Source of the DNA: Ruania alkalisoli
Lineage (GTDB): Bacteria > Actinomycetota > Actinomycetes > Actinomycetales > Beutenbergiaceae
Direction of reading: 5' to 3'
Assembly: GCF_014960965.1 (NCBI RefSeq)
Contig: NZ_CP063169.1
Span: forward strand, 281,581-345,580
DNA: 64,000 nucleotides
In this document: piece after piece, positions 7,804 to 15,772 of the stretch
Layout: each line of letters starts with the position of its first letter
How positions within the stretch are numbered: position 1 is the stretch's first letter
The notes under the pieces: model-generated
The model's database searches: none
Told to the model about the DNA's origin: nothing
What the model saw: the letters and a program-made list of their open reading frames with translations, nothing else
Position numbers and translations under genes: made by a program

Positions 7804-8919
7804 GTGATCGTGGCGAGGGATGTGATGGCGCAGACGTCGATCGAAGGACGGCGACCGCCGGTGGGGTCGCGTCAGGCGGAGGTGCTGGCCGCTGTCTCCG
7901 ACCGGGGCACCGTGCGGGTGACTGAGCTGGCAGCCGAGCTCGGGGTCACCCCGGTGACCGTGCGGCGCGCCGTCTCCGAGCTGGCCGACGCGGGATTGGT
8001 GCGTCGCGTGCACGGGGGAGCGACCGCCGTCGGGCCCCGCCTCTCCGGACGGACCTCCGGGCCGGCCGGAGCCACGGTCGGGATGCTCGTCCCCTCGCTC
8101 GACTACTACTGGCCCGACGTCGCGCGCGGAGCCGAGGAGGAGGCCAAGCGCCTCGGACTGCGGGTGACGCTGCGCGGCTCGGTCTACCAGGCACCGGACG
8201 AGCGCGTCGATCTGCAACGGCTCATCGATGCCGGGGCAGACGGGCTGCTCATCGCGCCGACACTCGACGGCGCCGGTGGTGACCTGATGCGAGAGTGGCT
8301 CGCCGACGCCCCGGTGCCGGTCGTGCTCATGGAGCGCACCGCGTCGGTGGGGTCGGTGCAGCGCACCGTCGAGTCGGTCATCACCGATCACGGCGACGGG
8401 ACCGCTATGGCCGTGCACCATCTTGTGGGGCTCGGGCACCGGCTGGTCGGTGTGGCACTGAGCAAGGACTCCCCGCACGCGCCGCGACTGCACACCGACT
8501 GGCTCGCCGCCTGTGCTGAACATGGGCTCGACCCGGCGTCGGTGGTGGACTGGCGCATCCCGGATCGGCGCGAGCCCGGCTTCGATCCGGCGATCGATGC
8601 GATCATCGACGATGTGGTGGCGACCGGCACGACGGCCTTGCTCGTGCACTCCGACCCGGAGGCGATCCGGCTGATCCAGCGTGCGGAGGAACGCGGACTC
8701 AGTGTGCCCGGTGACCTCTCGGTTGTCTCCTATGACGATCAGGTGGCCGCGATGTCGGCTCCCGCGCTGACCGCGGTGCGCCCGCCGCGTCGCACGATCG
8801 GGCGCACGGCCGTGGGACTGCTCGCGGCGCGGATGGCCGACGCCGGCCGGCCCGTGCACCGGGTCATGGTGAGCCCGACGCTGATGGTGCGGGATTCGAG
8901 CGGGCCGCCGCGGGTCTAG
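7804..8919 (+). CDS. transcriptional regulator: DeoR-type HTH with LacI-type sensor domain
   Basis: A 371-residue protein. Residues about 22-75 are a DeoR-like winged HTH: RQAEVLAAVSDRGTVRVTEL, LGVTPVTVRRAVSEL, and the wing motif LVRRVHGGA. From residue 90 a periplasmic-binding-like sugar sensor follows, as in LacI/GalR proteins (VGMLVPSLDYYWPDVARGAE, DGLLIAPT, GDLSVVSYDDQ). True LacI proteins have a different N-terminal HTH with a hinge helix, so this is the hybrid architecture. It is divergent from the uptake operon and probably controls it in response to the imported sugar. GTG at 7804 (AGGA upstream) and ATG at 7825 (GAGGGA upstream) are both possible starts. Confidence 0.85.
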   Translation: MIVARDVMAQTSIEGRRPPVGSRQAEVLAAVSDRGTVRVTELAAELGVTPVTVRRAVSELADAGLVRRVHGGATAVGPRLSGRTSGPAGATVGMLVPSLDYYWPDVARGAEEEAKRLGLRVTLRGSVYQAPDERVDLQRLIDAGADGLLIAPTLDGAGGDLMREWLADAPVPVVLMERTASVGSVQRTVESVITDHGDGTAMAVHHLVGLGHRLVGVALSKDSPHAPRLHTDWLAACAEHGLDPASVVDWRIPDRREPGFDPAIDAIIDDVVATGTTALLVHSDPEAIRLIQRAEERGLSVPGDLSVVSYDDQVAAMSAPALTAVRPPRRTIGRTAVGLLAARMADAGRPVHRVMVSPTLMVRDSSGPPRV

Positions 8920-8972
8920 GGCGGGCGTGGGCCGGTCGGGCTGCATCTGTGGTGTGGCGCCGCTGGTCTTCA

Positions 8973-9137
8973 GGGTGGCCTGGGTGTCGCGGCAGGGCTG
9001 AGATTCGACATCCAGGCCACCCGCGTCAGCTCCGAGCCCTCTCTAGGCAGGCTCCCCGGACATAGCTTCCGGTGCGGATTCACTTTCGATGCGCGGACAT
9101 AGGCCGGAACCTGGGTCGGTGCCTGGAAGTTCGGTCG
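8973..9137. repeat. dispersed intergenic repeat, copy 1, with long hairpin
   Basis: The gene-free stretch 8920-9150 holds this element. A 17-bp stem (8973-8989 with 9006-9022, one G-T wobble) encloses a 16-nt loop. The same loop and right arm recur at 12392-12441, and the flanking parts (GGACATAG near 9058 and TCGGTGCCTGGAAG near 9115) recur there too. No coding potential is seen. Function unknown. Confidence 0.75.
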
Positions 9138-9150
9138 GCGCCGGCGGAGA

Positions 9151-9867
9151 TCAGTCCGGGTGGGCGATGTCGACGACCACGCGGTAGGGGTCGGTCAGGG
9201 AGAACACGCGGAAGTCGGCGCGTTCGTGGCCGACGCCGATGAAGAGGGATGCCGAGCCGCCCGGCGCGCCCACATACTCCACGTCTGTGATGGTGGTTCC
9301 CGGAAGTTCGGCGTCTGGAGGCGGGACGAACCCGTTGTCGTTGATGCGCCTGGCGGCTCCGTTGATGCCGACACCGAGAATATCTCGTCCCTCGATGGGG
9401 ATATCGATGAACGCTTCGGAAGGGCTCGCGCACGTAATGTAGGCAGCGTTGAGTCCCGGTTGTGTCGGTTCCGGGTCGGGATTGCGCTGCTGGGCCGTGG
9501 TGAACTCGGCGACGAGTCGCTCGTATCCGTTGTGCACACCGACGCGCAAGTCGCTGAGTACGAGGTAGCGCCCGCTCTGTTCCTGGATCGCTGCGCGGGA
9601 GTCATAGGGCAGGAAGTCCTCGGCGGACGTGGGGTGTGTGAGTTCGTCCTCGTCGGCGTAGGTGAGTTCGCTCCGGCACTCCGGGAGTTCCTCATCATCG
9701 TGGGGATGGGGAGTTTGTGGCGCAGTCTCCGTGCCGTCGTCTGCCGGCGTGGAACTCGGCGCCGAGGTCGATGACGCGGTGGGCCGTGCCGAGTCGTCGG
9801 ATTCGGTGCATCCAGCGGCCACGAAGGCGAGGCCGAGCGCCATCACGAGGTGCCGTGTGCGTCGCAT
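9151..9867 (-). CDS. AMIN-like domain lipoprotein, paralog A
   Basis: A 238-residue lipoprotein. The ATG at 9867 follows GGAGG; the signal peptide MRRTRHLVMALGLAFVAAGC ends in a lipobox Cys. A Ser/Thr/Pro-rich spacer (residues 22-60) leads to a domain that starts ELTYADEDELTHPTSAEDF and ends GHERADFRVFSLTDPYRVVV. The ending is typical of actinobacterial AMIN-like proteins, thought to bind cell-wall or surface glycan. It has a close paralog at 11445-12212 with an almost identical C-terminal end at DNA level. Role unknown beyond an exported, membrane-anchored protein. Confidence 0.8.
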   Translation of the reverse strand: MRRTRHLVMALGLAFVAAGCTESDDSARPTASSTSAPSSTPADDGTETAPQTPHPHDDEELPECRSELTYADEDELTHPTSAEDFLPYDSRAAIQEQSGRYLVLSDLRVGVHNGYERLVAEFTTAQQRNPDPEPTQPGLNAAYITCASPSEAFIDIPIEGRDILGVGINGAARRINDNGFVPPPDAELPGTTITDVEYVGAPGGSASLFIGVGHERADFRVFSLTDPYRVVVDIAHPD

Positions 9868-9943
9868 GCTCCTCCATCTGCCGCGGCGATGAGACCCTCC
9901 CACGCTACGACGCCCGCTGGCCGGTGTCAGCCGGGAAGGGTCG

Positions 9944-10966
9944 CTAGTCCGGCTCGTGTTTCCGTCGTGCGAGGTGATGCTCGGCGGCGATGAGGCGTTC
10001 GAGGTCCCGCTGCTCCTCGGCGTCGGCGTGTTCCCTCTCATGCGAACGCCTGATCTCGTCGAAGTCACGGTAGCGATCAGCCGTGATCGACTCAGCGGAT
10101 CGCGCCGAAACGGCCCCGGCACCACTGAGAACCGGGCGCTCGTCGAAATCGAGGAACCGGTCGGTCTGCCGCACCCATTCGGCCATCGTGATCTGTTGAC
10201 GCCGCCGCGCGCGGTCCTCGGCGAAGTCCAGGAACCGGGTGGTGAGCAGGTTGAGCATGCTCAATTCATCGTCCCTCAGGTAGTTCTTCGCCACCGCAAC
10301 ATCGCGCTTACGTACGCGATCTCCTTGCCAGTTCGTGAGCCCCATGTTCGCTGCATCGGCATCGGCCCGTTGCGCCACCAACTCAGCGGCGGTGTGCCCC
10401 GTGACGGCGTAGAGCAGCTTGTTCTGGATGGTTGCGAAGAACTCCTGCGCCAGAGGATTGTCGGATCGGTAGTCCACGCTGGTAGCGGCGAAGATGTCTC
10501 GGGCCTTCTGGTAGAAGCGCTTCTCGGACGCCCGGATGTCTCGGATGCGTTCGAGCAGCTCGTCGAAGTAGTCGACGGCGGCCGGATCCTTCAGGCGTTC
10601 GTCCTGGAGTGCGAAGCCTTTCACGAGATACTCGCGAAGGACGGTCGTTGCCCACTGCCGGAACTGCACCGCCCGATCGGTCGTGACGCGATAGCCCACC
10701 GCAAGCACCATGTCGAGGTTGTAGACCTGCACCTGACGGCGCACCTGCCGCGATCCCTCGGATCGAACTATCAACTCTGAGTTGATAGTTGCCTCGCTCA
10801 GTTCGCCGTCATCGAGCACGCGGGCGATGGTCTGCTGGACGTTCTGCCTTGACGTGCCGTACAGATCGGCCAGTTCCTGTTGAGTGAGCCAGACTGTGCC
10901 GTCGACGGCTCGCAGTTGCACCTGCGAGCCGTCTCCTGAGGTGTAGAGAATGATCTCGCCCGTCAT
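9944..10966 (-). CDS. RhuM family protein
   Basis: A 340-residue protein of the RhuM family (named after a Salmonella pathogenicity-island gene). Markers: VWLTQQELADLYGTSRQNVQ, an HTH-like segment near residue 25; then YNLDMVLAVGYRV and QFRQWATTVLREYLVKGFAL; and the C-terminal part FFATIQNKLLYAVTGHTAAE. RhuM proteins are scattered in islands, prophages and defence regions; function is not known. The ATG at 10966 has AGGGTGG upstream and is preferred over 10996. It lies between two paralogous lipoprotein genes and beside a decayed toxin-antitoxin pair, consistent with a mobile patch. Confidence 0.88.
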   Translation of the reverse strand: MTGEIILYTSGDGSQVQLRAVDGTVWLTQQELADLYGTSRQNVQQTIARVLDDGELSEATINSELIVRSEGSRQVRRQVQVYNLDMVLAVGYRVTTDRAVQFRQWATTVLREYLVKGFALQDERLKDPAAVDYFDELLERIRDIRASEKRFYQKARDIFAATSVDYRSDNPLAQEFFATIQNKLLYAVTGHTAAELVAQRADADAANMGLTNWQGDRVRKRDVAVAKNYLRDDELSMLNLLTTRFLDFAEDRARRRQQITMAEWVRQTDRFLDFDERPVLSGAGAVSARSAESITADRYRDFDEIRRSHEREHADAEEQRDLERLIAAEHHLARRKHEPD

Positions 10967-11062
10967 AGGCGCCACCCTACGGACCGGGGCCGACATGCTG
11001 CCGATTCATCCACAGGGAAGCAGTTCCAGGGGGCATCGACATACACATGCGAAAGTAGGCGC

Positions 11063-11332
11063 ATGTCGGTCATGGAACGTCGTCTGCAGTTGCTGCTCGA
11101 TCGCGCGCGCTACGAGCGTGTGGCAGCCGAAGCGGCACGTTCTCATCGCAGTGTCGCGGCCGTCATTCGCGAAGCCATCGACCTGCAGTTCCCCGACGAC
11201 CGTGCTGATGTTCGCGCCCGGGCAGCGCAGTCCTTCCTTGCGTTGCAGCCCGACGGCGTCCCCGGCGAGTGCGCAGCGGACCTTAAGCGGCAGTACGCGG
11301 AGGAGTCGGCCGTGAGGATCGACTCTCTGTGA
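11063..11332 (+). CDS. ribbon-helix-helix antitoxin-like protein
   Basis: An 89-residue protein with an N-terminal ribbon-helix-helix fold: MERRLQLLLDRARYERVAAE followed by RSVAAVIREAIDL, which matches CopG/Arc-type antitoxins. The C-terminal half is the likely toxin-binding tail. The last codons overlap the GTG of a short PIN-like remnant by 4 bp, so this is the surviving half of a VapBC-type module. It may still repress its own promoter. Confidence 0.75.
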   Translation: MSVMERRLQLLLDRARYERVAAEAARSHRSVAAVIREAIDLQFPDDRADVRARAAQSFLALQPDGVPGECAADLKRQYAEESAVRIDSL

Positions 11333-11409
11333 CCCCGCTCTTCCTCGGACCTGCGGTCCTGCTGCTCGCCATCGGCGGCCAGCACCCGGCGGATCTCGCT
11401 CTCGACTGA
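11329..11409 (+). pseudogene. remnant of PIN-domain toxin (VapC-like)
   Basis: The frame opens with GTG inside the antitoxin stop (GTGA) and encodes only 26 residues before a stop at 11407. The start VTPLFLGPAVLLLAIGGQHP lines up with the usual PIN opening, in which a catalytic Asp sits in FLDTxVLLYAIGGEHP. Here that Asp is Gly and the rest of the domain is missing. The toxin is therefore dead, and 3' deletion is the simplest explanation. Too short for statistical support. Confidence 0.55.
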
Positions 11410-11444
11410 CGTCCAGCGTACGGCGCTTGTGCTCAGGCAGCCGT

Positions 11445-12212
11445 TCAGTCCGGGTGGGCGATGTCGACCACCACGCGGTAGGGGTCGGTCAGTGAGAACA
11501 CGCGGAAGTCGGCGCGTTCGTGGCCGACGCCGAGGTAGAGCCCGTGAGCGCCTCCGGTCTGTTCCTGGTAGTCGATGTCGGTGATGGCGACTCCGGAAGG
11601 GTCAACCTCGGGTGTTTCGGCATCGTCGGAGAATCGCGGGGTGCCGCCGATGATGGAGACCGCGAGGATGTCTTCGCCGGTGATGGGGATCTCCTCGCCG
11701 CTACCCTCCGCGCCCGCGCACTCGACATAGGCCGCATAGAGTCCCGGCTCGTCGGTGTAGCCATGGGGGTTGGTGTACTCGGCGACGAACCGGTCGAACC
11801 CGTCGTGCTCCGCGGTCCGGACCACCGTGAGCTCGTAGGCGCTTTCGCTGTGCTCCTGAATCTGACTGGCATAGTCGTAGGGCACGAAATCGCCCGGCTC
11901 GGGCCTCGGGAGCGACCAGTCCCAGTCGTCGGCATAGGTGAGTTCGCCGCTGCACCCGGAGTTCGAGTCGTCGGGAGTCGGACTTGGTGTGCGCGGGTCA
12001 GCGGACTCCGGCTCCGCTGGTTCGGAGGATTCGCCCGGTGCGCCCGACGCGTCCGGCTCACTCGCAGTCGTCGGTGCTGCACTCGATGTGCCGGTGCCTG
12101 CCGAGGGTGAGGAGTCATCCGATCCCGTGCAGCCGGCAACCAGTGCTGCGGCGGCGGCAGAGGCGACGAGCCCCACTCCGCGCGTGCCAATCCCCTTCGG
12201 CCGACCCCACAT
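11445..12212 (-). CDS. AMIN-like domain lipoprotein, paralog B
   Basis: A 255-residue paralog of the lipoprotein at 9151-9867. The signal peptide ends in the lipobox VAGC, followed by a Ser/Pro/Glu-rich spacer of about 60 residues and then a domain beginning GELTYADDWDW. The final 25 residues are identical to those of paralog A, and the last about 75 bp of the genes differ at very few positions, whereas the middle is much more diverged. Recent gene conversion or selection on the C-terminus could explain this. The start could also lie a few codons downstream. Confidence 0.8.
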   Translation of the reverse strand: MWGRPKGIGTRGVGLVASAAAAALVAGCTGSDDSSPSAGTGTSSAAPTTASEPDASGAPGESSEPAEPESADPRTPSPTPDDSNSGCSGELTYADDWDWSLPRPEPGDFVPYDYASQIQEHSESAYELTVVRTAEHDGFDRFVAEYTNPHGYTDEPGLYAAYVECAGAEGSGEEIPITGEDILAVSIIGGTPRFSDDAETPEVDPSGVAITDIDYQEQTGGAHGLYLGVGHERADFRVFSLTDPYRVVVDIAHPD

Positions 12213-12391
12213 GGTCCCCAACGCTAGGCCGCTACGTCTGACCTGTCGACCGCTGCGCCGATCTTGCCTAACCGGCTCCAGGCATGGACCGACACGGAGC
12301 GCAACCTTGGGCCGCGAGCGATCACCGCTTCGTGTTCGCCCGTTCCCCGGGCCCGGATGCCTCGGTCCCCACGTACCAGGGCCGGGCGTGA

Positions 12392-12537
12392 GGGTGGCCT
12401 CAGTGTCGCGGCAGGGCTGAGATTCGACATCCAGGCCACCCTCGTCGGGGTCCCTGGACACAGGTTCCCTGCTGCCGACCGACCTTCCGGGCGCGGACAG
12501 AGGCGGCCCCCTGGTCGGTGCCTGGAAGGTGTGTCGG
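12392..12537. repeat. dispersed intergenic repeat, copy 2, with long hairpin
   Basis: This lies in the 354-bp gene-free stretch 12213-12566. Arms 12392-12408 and 12425-12441 enclose the same 16-nt loop as copy 1 at 8990-9005; the left arm carries two mismatches. Downstream, segments around 12478-12537 again resemble copy 1 (GCGCGGACA, TCGGTGCCTGGAAG). The rest of the stretch (12213-12391) shows no recognisable signal. Confidence 0.75.
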
Positions 12538-12566
12538 TGAGGCGACGTGGACTGGAGCTGCCCGCT

Positions 12567-13853
12567 CTACTCCGGCTCGTCCGTCGGCGCCAGGTACTCG
12601 ATCTGCGGCACCTCGTGCGTACCGGCGTGATGCACCGAGACCCCCGCCAACCGTGCACCCTCGCCGATGCAGGTCACCCGTAGGCGCTGCGCGGTCACCG
12701 GCGGGTGAGCGTGCAGGCGCCGGTGACCGATGGTGCCGCCGTCGGCCAGCAGCACGTCACCGTCGAGGTCGTCGCTCTCCACACTCACCCGGAACGCGGT
12801 GACGCGCTGCCCGTCGCCCAGCTCCTCCGCCAGGTCGAGGTGATCGAAGGTCTCGGGGGCGTCGAAGTGGACCTGCCAGACGCCGTCGGCAATCTGCTCG
12901 ATCTCCCCGCGCACGGGTGAGCCGAAACGGCGATCCAGCTCGGCGCGGAGCTCCCGCAGGCGCGCCACATCGGCGTCGTCGATCAGGCCGCGCGTATCCG
13001 GCGGCACGTTCAGCAGCAGGTTCGCCCCCAACCCCACCGACCGGTAGTAGATGGCGAGCAGATGCTCCACACTCTTCGGTGCGTCATCCGCCGCCCAGAA
13101 CCAGCCGCGCCGGATCGAGACATCCGCCTCCGGCGGCACGTACCGGGCGCGGTCCAGGTGGATAACGGTGTCCGTGTAGTTGTCCAGACTGGCGCTGTCG
13201 ACGGCGTACCGCACCGGGTCGGCAGCGAGCCCGTCCTCGTTGCCGATCCACCGGATCGTCGGGGTGCCCATGTTGAAGACCATCGCGCCGGGCTGCAGTT
13301 CGGCCACGAGCGCCATGATCGCGTCCCAGTCGTAGCTGCGGCCTGCGGACCCGGCGCCGTCGAACCACAGCTCCACAAGTTCGCCGTAGTTCGTGCACAA
13401 CTCGCGCAGCTGGGCCAGGTAGAGGGCGTCGTAGGCCTCGGGGTCCGGGTACTCCGGTGCGTGCCGGTCCCACGGGGAGAGGTACAGGCCGAGACCGATC
13501 CCCTCGGCTCGGCACGCCTGCGCCACCTCCGCGACCAGATCGCCCTGGCCGCCACGCCACGGTGAGGACGCCACCGAGTAGTCGGTGGTGGTCGTGGGCC
13601 ACAGACAGAACCCGTCGTGGTGCTTGGCGGTGAGCACCACGTACCGGGCGCCGACCTCGACGGCGGTGCGCACCCACTGCCGGGCGTCGAGGTGGGTGGG
13701 GGCGAACGAGGAGGCGGGCAGCGTGCCGTCGCTCCACTCCTTGCCGGCGAAGGTGTTGACGCCCACATGGAAGAAGACGCCGAACTCGAGACGCTGCCAC
13801 GCGAGCTGTGCGGCTGACGGCCGCGGAACGGGGGAGGGATGGTGGTCTGTCAC
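12567..13853 (-). CDS. GH29 alpha-L-fucosidase
   Basis: A 428-residue glycoside hydrolase of family 29. The TIM-barrel signature runs from LEFGVFFHVGVNTFAGKEWS through YVVLTAKHHDGFCLWPT to ELWFDGAG, whose Asp is the expected catalytic nucleophile. A small beta-rich C-terminal domain follows after about residue 330. No signal peptide is seen, so it probably acts in the cytoplasm on imported fucosylated oligosaccharides. The GTG at 13853 is chosen because it begins just before the conserved region; another GTG at 13889 would overlap the divergent gene. It stands alone on its strand. Confidence 0.9.
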   Translation of the reverse strand: MTDHHPSPVPRPSAAQLAWQRLEFGVFFHVGVNTFAGKEWSDGTLPASSFAPTHLDARQWVRTAVEVGARYVVLTAKHHDGFCLWPTTTTDYSVASSPWRGGQGDLVAEVAQACRAEGIGLGLYLSPWDRHAPEYPDPEAYDALYLAQLRELCTNYGELVELWFDGAGSAGRSYDWDAIMALVAELQPGAMVFNMGTPTIRWIGNEDGLAADPVRYAVDSASLDNYTDTVIHLDRARYVPPEADVSIRRGWFWAADDAPKSVEHLLAIYYRSVGLGANLLLNVPPDTRGLIDDADVARLRELRAELDRRFGSPVRGEIEQIADGVWQVHFDAPETFDHLDLAEELGDGQRVTAFRVSVESDDLDGDVLLADGGTIGHRRLHAHPPVTAQRLRVTCIGEGARLAGVSVHHAGTHEVPQIEYLAPTDEPE

Positions 13854-13867
13854 CGGTGTAGTCCAGC

Positions 13868-15028
13868 ATGGCCGGTATGGATCGCGCACATCTGGAACAG
13901 CAGCTCACGACCCACATCGGCCCTGACGCCATCCCGGGGCTGACCTGGTACGTCCGCGACGGAGACCAGGTTCTGACCGGAGCGCTCGGTCACCGTGACC
14001 TCGAAGCCACCGCACCGATCGATACCGATGAGGTGTTCCGGATCGCTTCGATGACCAAACCGGTGACGGCGGCCCTCGCCCTGATGCTGGTGGCCGACGG
14101 TGCCGTCGGGCTCACCGACCCTGTGGACGCCCACCTCCCGGAGCTCGCCGACCGGCGGGTACTGCGCCACCCCCACGCCGACATCGACGATACCGTGCCC
14201 GCCGATCGGCCGATCACGCTCGCCGACCTGCTCACCAACACCAGCGGCTGGGGGATGGACTTCAGCGACTTCAGCCCCACCCCGCTCGATGCCGCGTGGG
14301 CAGCGCGGGGGATTGTGGCCGGGCCGCCGGCACCGGCCGGGGTGCTCTCGACGGAAGCCTGGCTCACCGCCGCGGCCGACCTGCCGCTTCGGCATCAGCC
14401 GGGGGAGCGCTGGCTGTACAACACGCCCTCCCTCGTCACGGGCCTCTTCATCGAGCGCGCCACCGGCTCCAGATTGGGTGAGGTGATGGCCGAACGGGTC
14501 TTCGACCCGCTCGGGATGACTGACACCGGCTTCTGGGTACCACCCCAGAACCGGCGGCGGTTCGGAGCCTGCTTCGGTGCGGGCACCGACGTCTACGATC
14601 CCGCCGACGGTCAGTGGGCCGCGATCCCACCGCGCGAGGGTGGCGACGCCGGACTGGTTTCCACCGTGAGCGACTACGGGCGGTTCGCCGATCTGGTCCG
14701 CGCCGGGGGCGCCGTCGGGGATCGCCAGGTGATCCCGCGGGAACTGGTGCGGGCGATGACCACGAATCAGCTACCCGACCACGTCCTCGCCCGCGGGGGA
14801 CCGGACCCGGACGGAACGGGCTGGGGGTACGGCTGCGAGGTGCGCACCACACGGGCGCCGAGCGGCCTGGCAGCGGGAGCCTACGGCTGGAACGGCGGGC
14901 TGGGATCGCGGTGGTTCACCGACCCGGCCAGTGATCGCACGGGGATTCTGCTGACGAACCGGATGTGGAGCTCGCCCCAGATCCCACCGGTGTTCAGCGA
15001 GTTCGAGCCGCTGGTGGCGGCGGGCTAG
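13868..15028 (+). CDS. serine hydrolase, beta-lactamase class C family
   Basis: A 386-residue protein with the SxxK motif in RIASMTKPVTAALALML (residues about 58-74) and the Tyr of the YxN region in LYNTPSLVTGLFIERATG. The C-terminal part includes GYGWNGGLGSRWFTDP, near where the third motif (HxG/KTG) is normally found. Such proteins are esterases, D-aminopeptidases or peptidases more often than true beta-lactamases. No signal peptide is visible. It is divergent from the fucosidase by 14 bp and its stop overlaps the convergent neighbour's stop. Confidence 0.85.
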   Translation: MAGMDRAHLEQQLTTHIGPDAIPGLTWYVRDGDQVLTGALGHRDLEATAPIDTDEVFRIASMTKPVTAALALMLVADGAVGLTDPVDAHLPELADRRVLRHPHADIDDTVPADRPITLADLLTNTSGWGMDFSDFSPTPLDAAWAARGIVAGPPAPAGVLSTEAWLTAAADLPLRHQPGERWLYNTPSLVTGLFIERATGSRLGEVMAERVFDPLGMTDTGFWVPPQNRRRFGACFGAGTDVYDPADGQWAAIPPREGGDAGLVSTVSDYGRFADLVRAGGAVGDRQVIPRELVRAMTTNQLPDHVLARGGPDPDGTGWGYGCEVRTTRAPSGLAAGAYGWNGGLGSRWFTDPASDRTGILLTNRMWSSPQIPPVFSEFEPLVAAG

Positions 15029-15660
15029 CGTCCGGCCACCAGGTGCGGCGCACCCGGCCCCGTCAGTACCCCGCCCTCGACCGGGCGACCCGAGACAGCC
15101 ATCAGGAGGTCGACCGCCCGGCCTGTGACCTCCGGGCCGGTACCCCAGGTCTGGTCGGTCGCGGCGTCGACGAGGCGCACGCCCTGGGCGCGCTCGCGGC
15201 CGCCGCCGAAGGAGACCGTGGTGCGGAGCTGGTAGTTCAGGGCTTCGTGGATCGCGGCACTGGGGTAGGTTGCCTCGATTCCCAGCGGACGGCGGATGTC
15301 CTCGCCGTGCACGATCGCCTCGACTAGCCGGGTGGCTCGGTGTGCGGGCGGAGTCCGCTGCAGGTGGCCGGCCTCGCGGAACGCGGCCAGTGTCTGGCTG
15401 GGGTCGGTATGCCGGTAGCGCCGGACCCCGTTCTCATTGGCCCGGTCGAAGTCACCCTTCGCGCGCACCATCGACCAGGCGAAGGCGAGGCGTCCAGCGA
15501 GCGCCGTGTCGAGCAGGTGGGCCAGCACATCGTGCACGCTCCAGCCCTCGCACAGGGACGGTGTCTCCCATCGGGGAGTTGGCAGTGCGGAGAGGTCGTC
15601 CGCGAGCTGCGCCCGCTCCTCGTGCACCAGTTGCCAGATCTCGCTCGTGCTCAGTCTCAT
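15025..15660 (-). CDS. maleylpyruvate isomerase family, mycothiol-dependent-type enzyme
   Basis: A 211-residue protein with an N-terminal DinB-like four-helix bundle: WETPSLCEGWSVHDVLAHLLDT holds the usual metal-binding His, and VEAIVHGEDIRRPLG the second region. The C-terminal domain (GTGPEVTGRAVDLLMAVSGR) matches mycothiol-dependent enzymes of Actinobacteria. The substrate is unknown; detoxification by mycothiol transfer is the family theme. GAGGTGGA upstream supports the ATG at 15660. The stop codon overlaps that of the serine hydrolase. Confidence 0.82.
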   Translation of the reverse strand: MRLSTSEIWQLVHEERAQLADDLSALPTPRWETPSLCEGWSVHDVLAHLLDTALAGRLAFAWSMVRAKGDFDRANENGVRRYRHTDPSQTLAAFREAGHLQRTPPAHRATRLVEAIVHGEDIRRPLGIEATYPSAAIHEALNYQLRTTVSFGGGRERAQGVRLVDAATDQTWGTGPEVTGRAVDLLMAVSGRPVEGGVLTGPGAPHLVAGR

Positions 15661-15772
15661 CAAGTCCACCTCGACTACCCGTCCGTTGTTACTACGGTAA
15701 CAGTAGCGCATGCTACGAATAAAGTAGTTCTGTCGTGCGAAGGATGGTGAGCGAGGTGCATCTCTGCGCGGA

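Noticed and set aside
7726-8946. A long frame antisense to the DeoR/LacI-type regulator.
   Set aside because: Arg/His/Pro-rich shadow without motifs; the plus-strand frame has a clear HTH and sensor domain.
9944-10966. The RhuM-family protein as a Fic/death-on-curing toxin.
   Set aside because: No HPFxxGNG motif is present; the sequence follows the RhuM pattern throughout.
13868-15028. The serine hydrolase as an antibiotic-resistance beta-lactamase.
   Set aside because: No signal peptide and no clear KTG motif; family membership alone does not support resistance.
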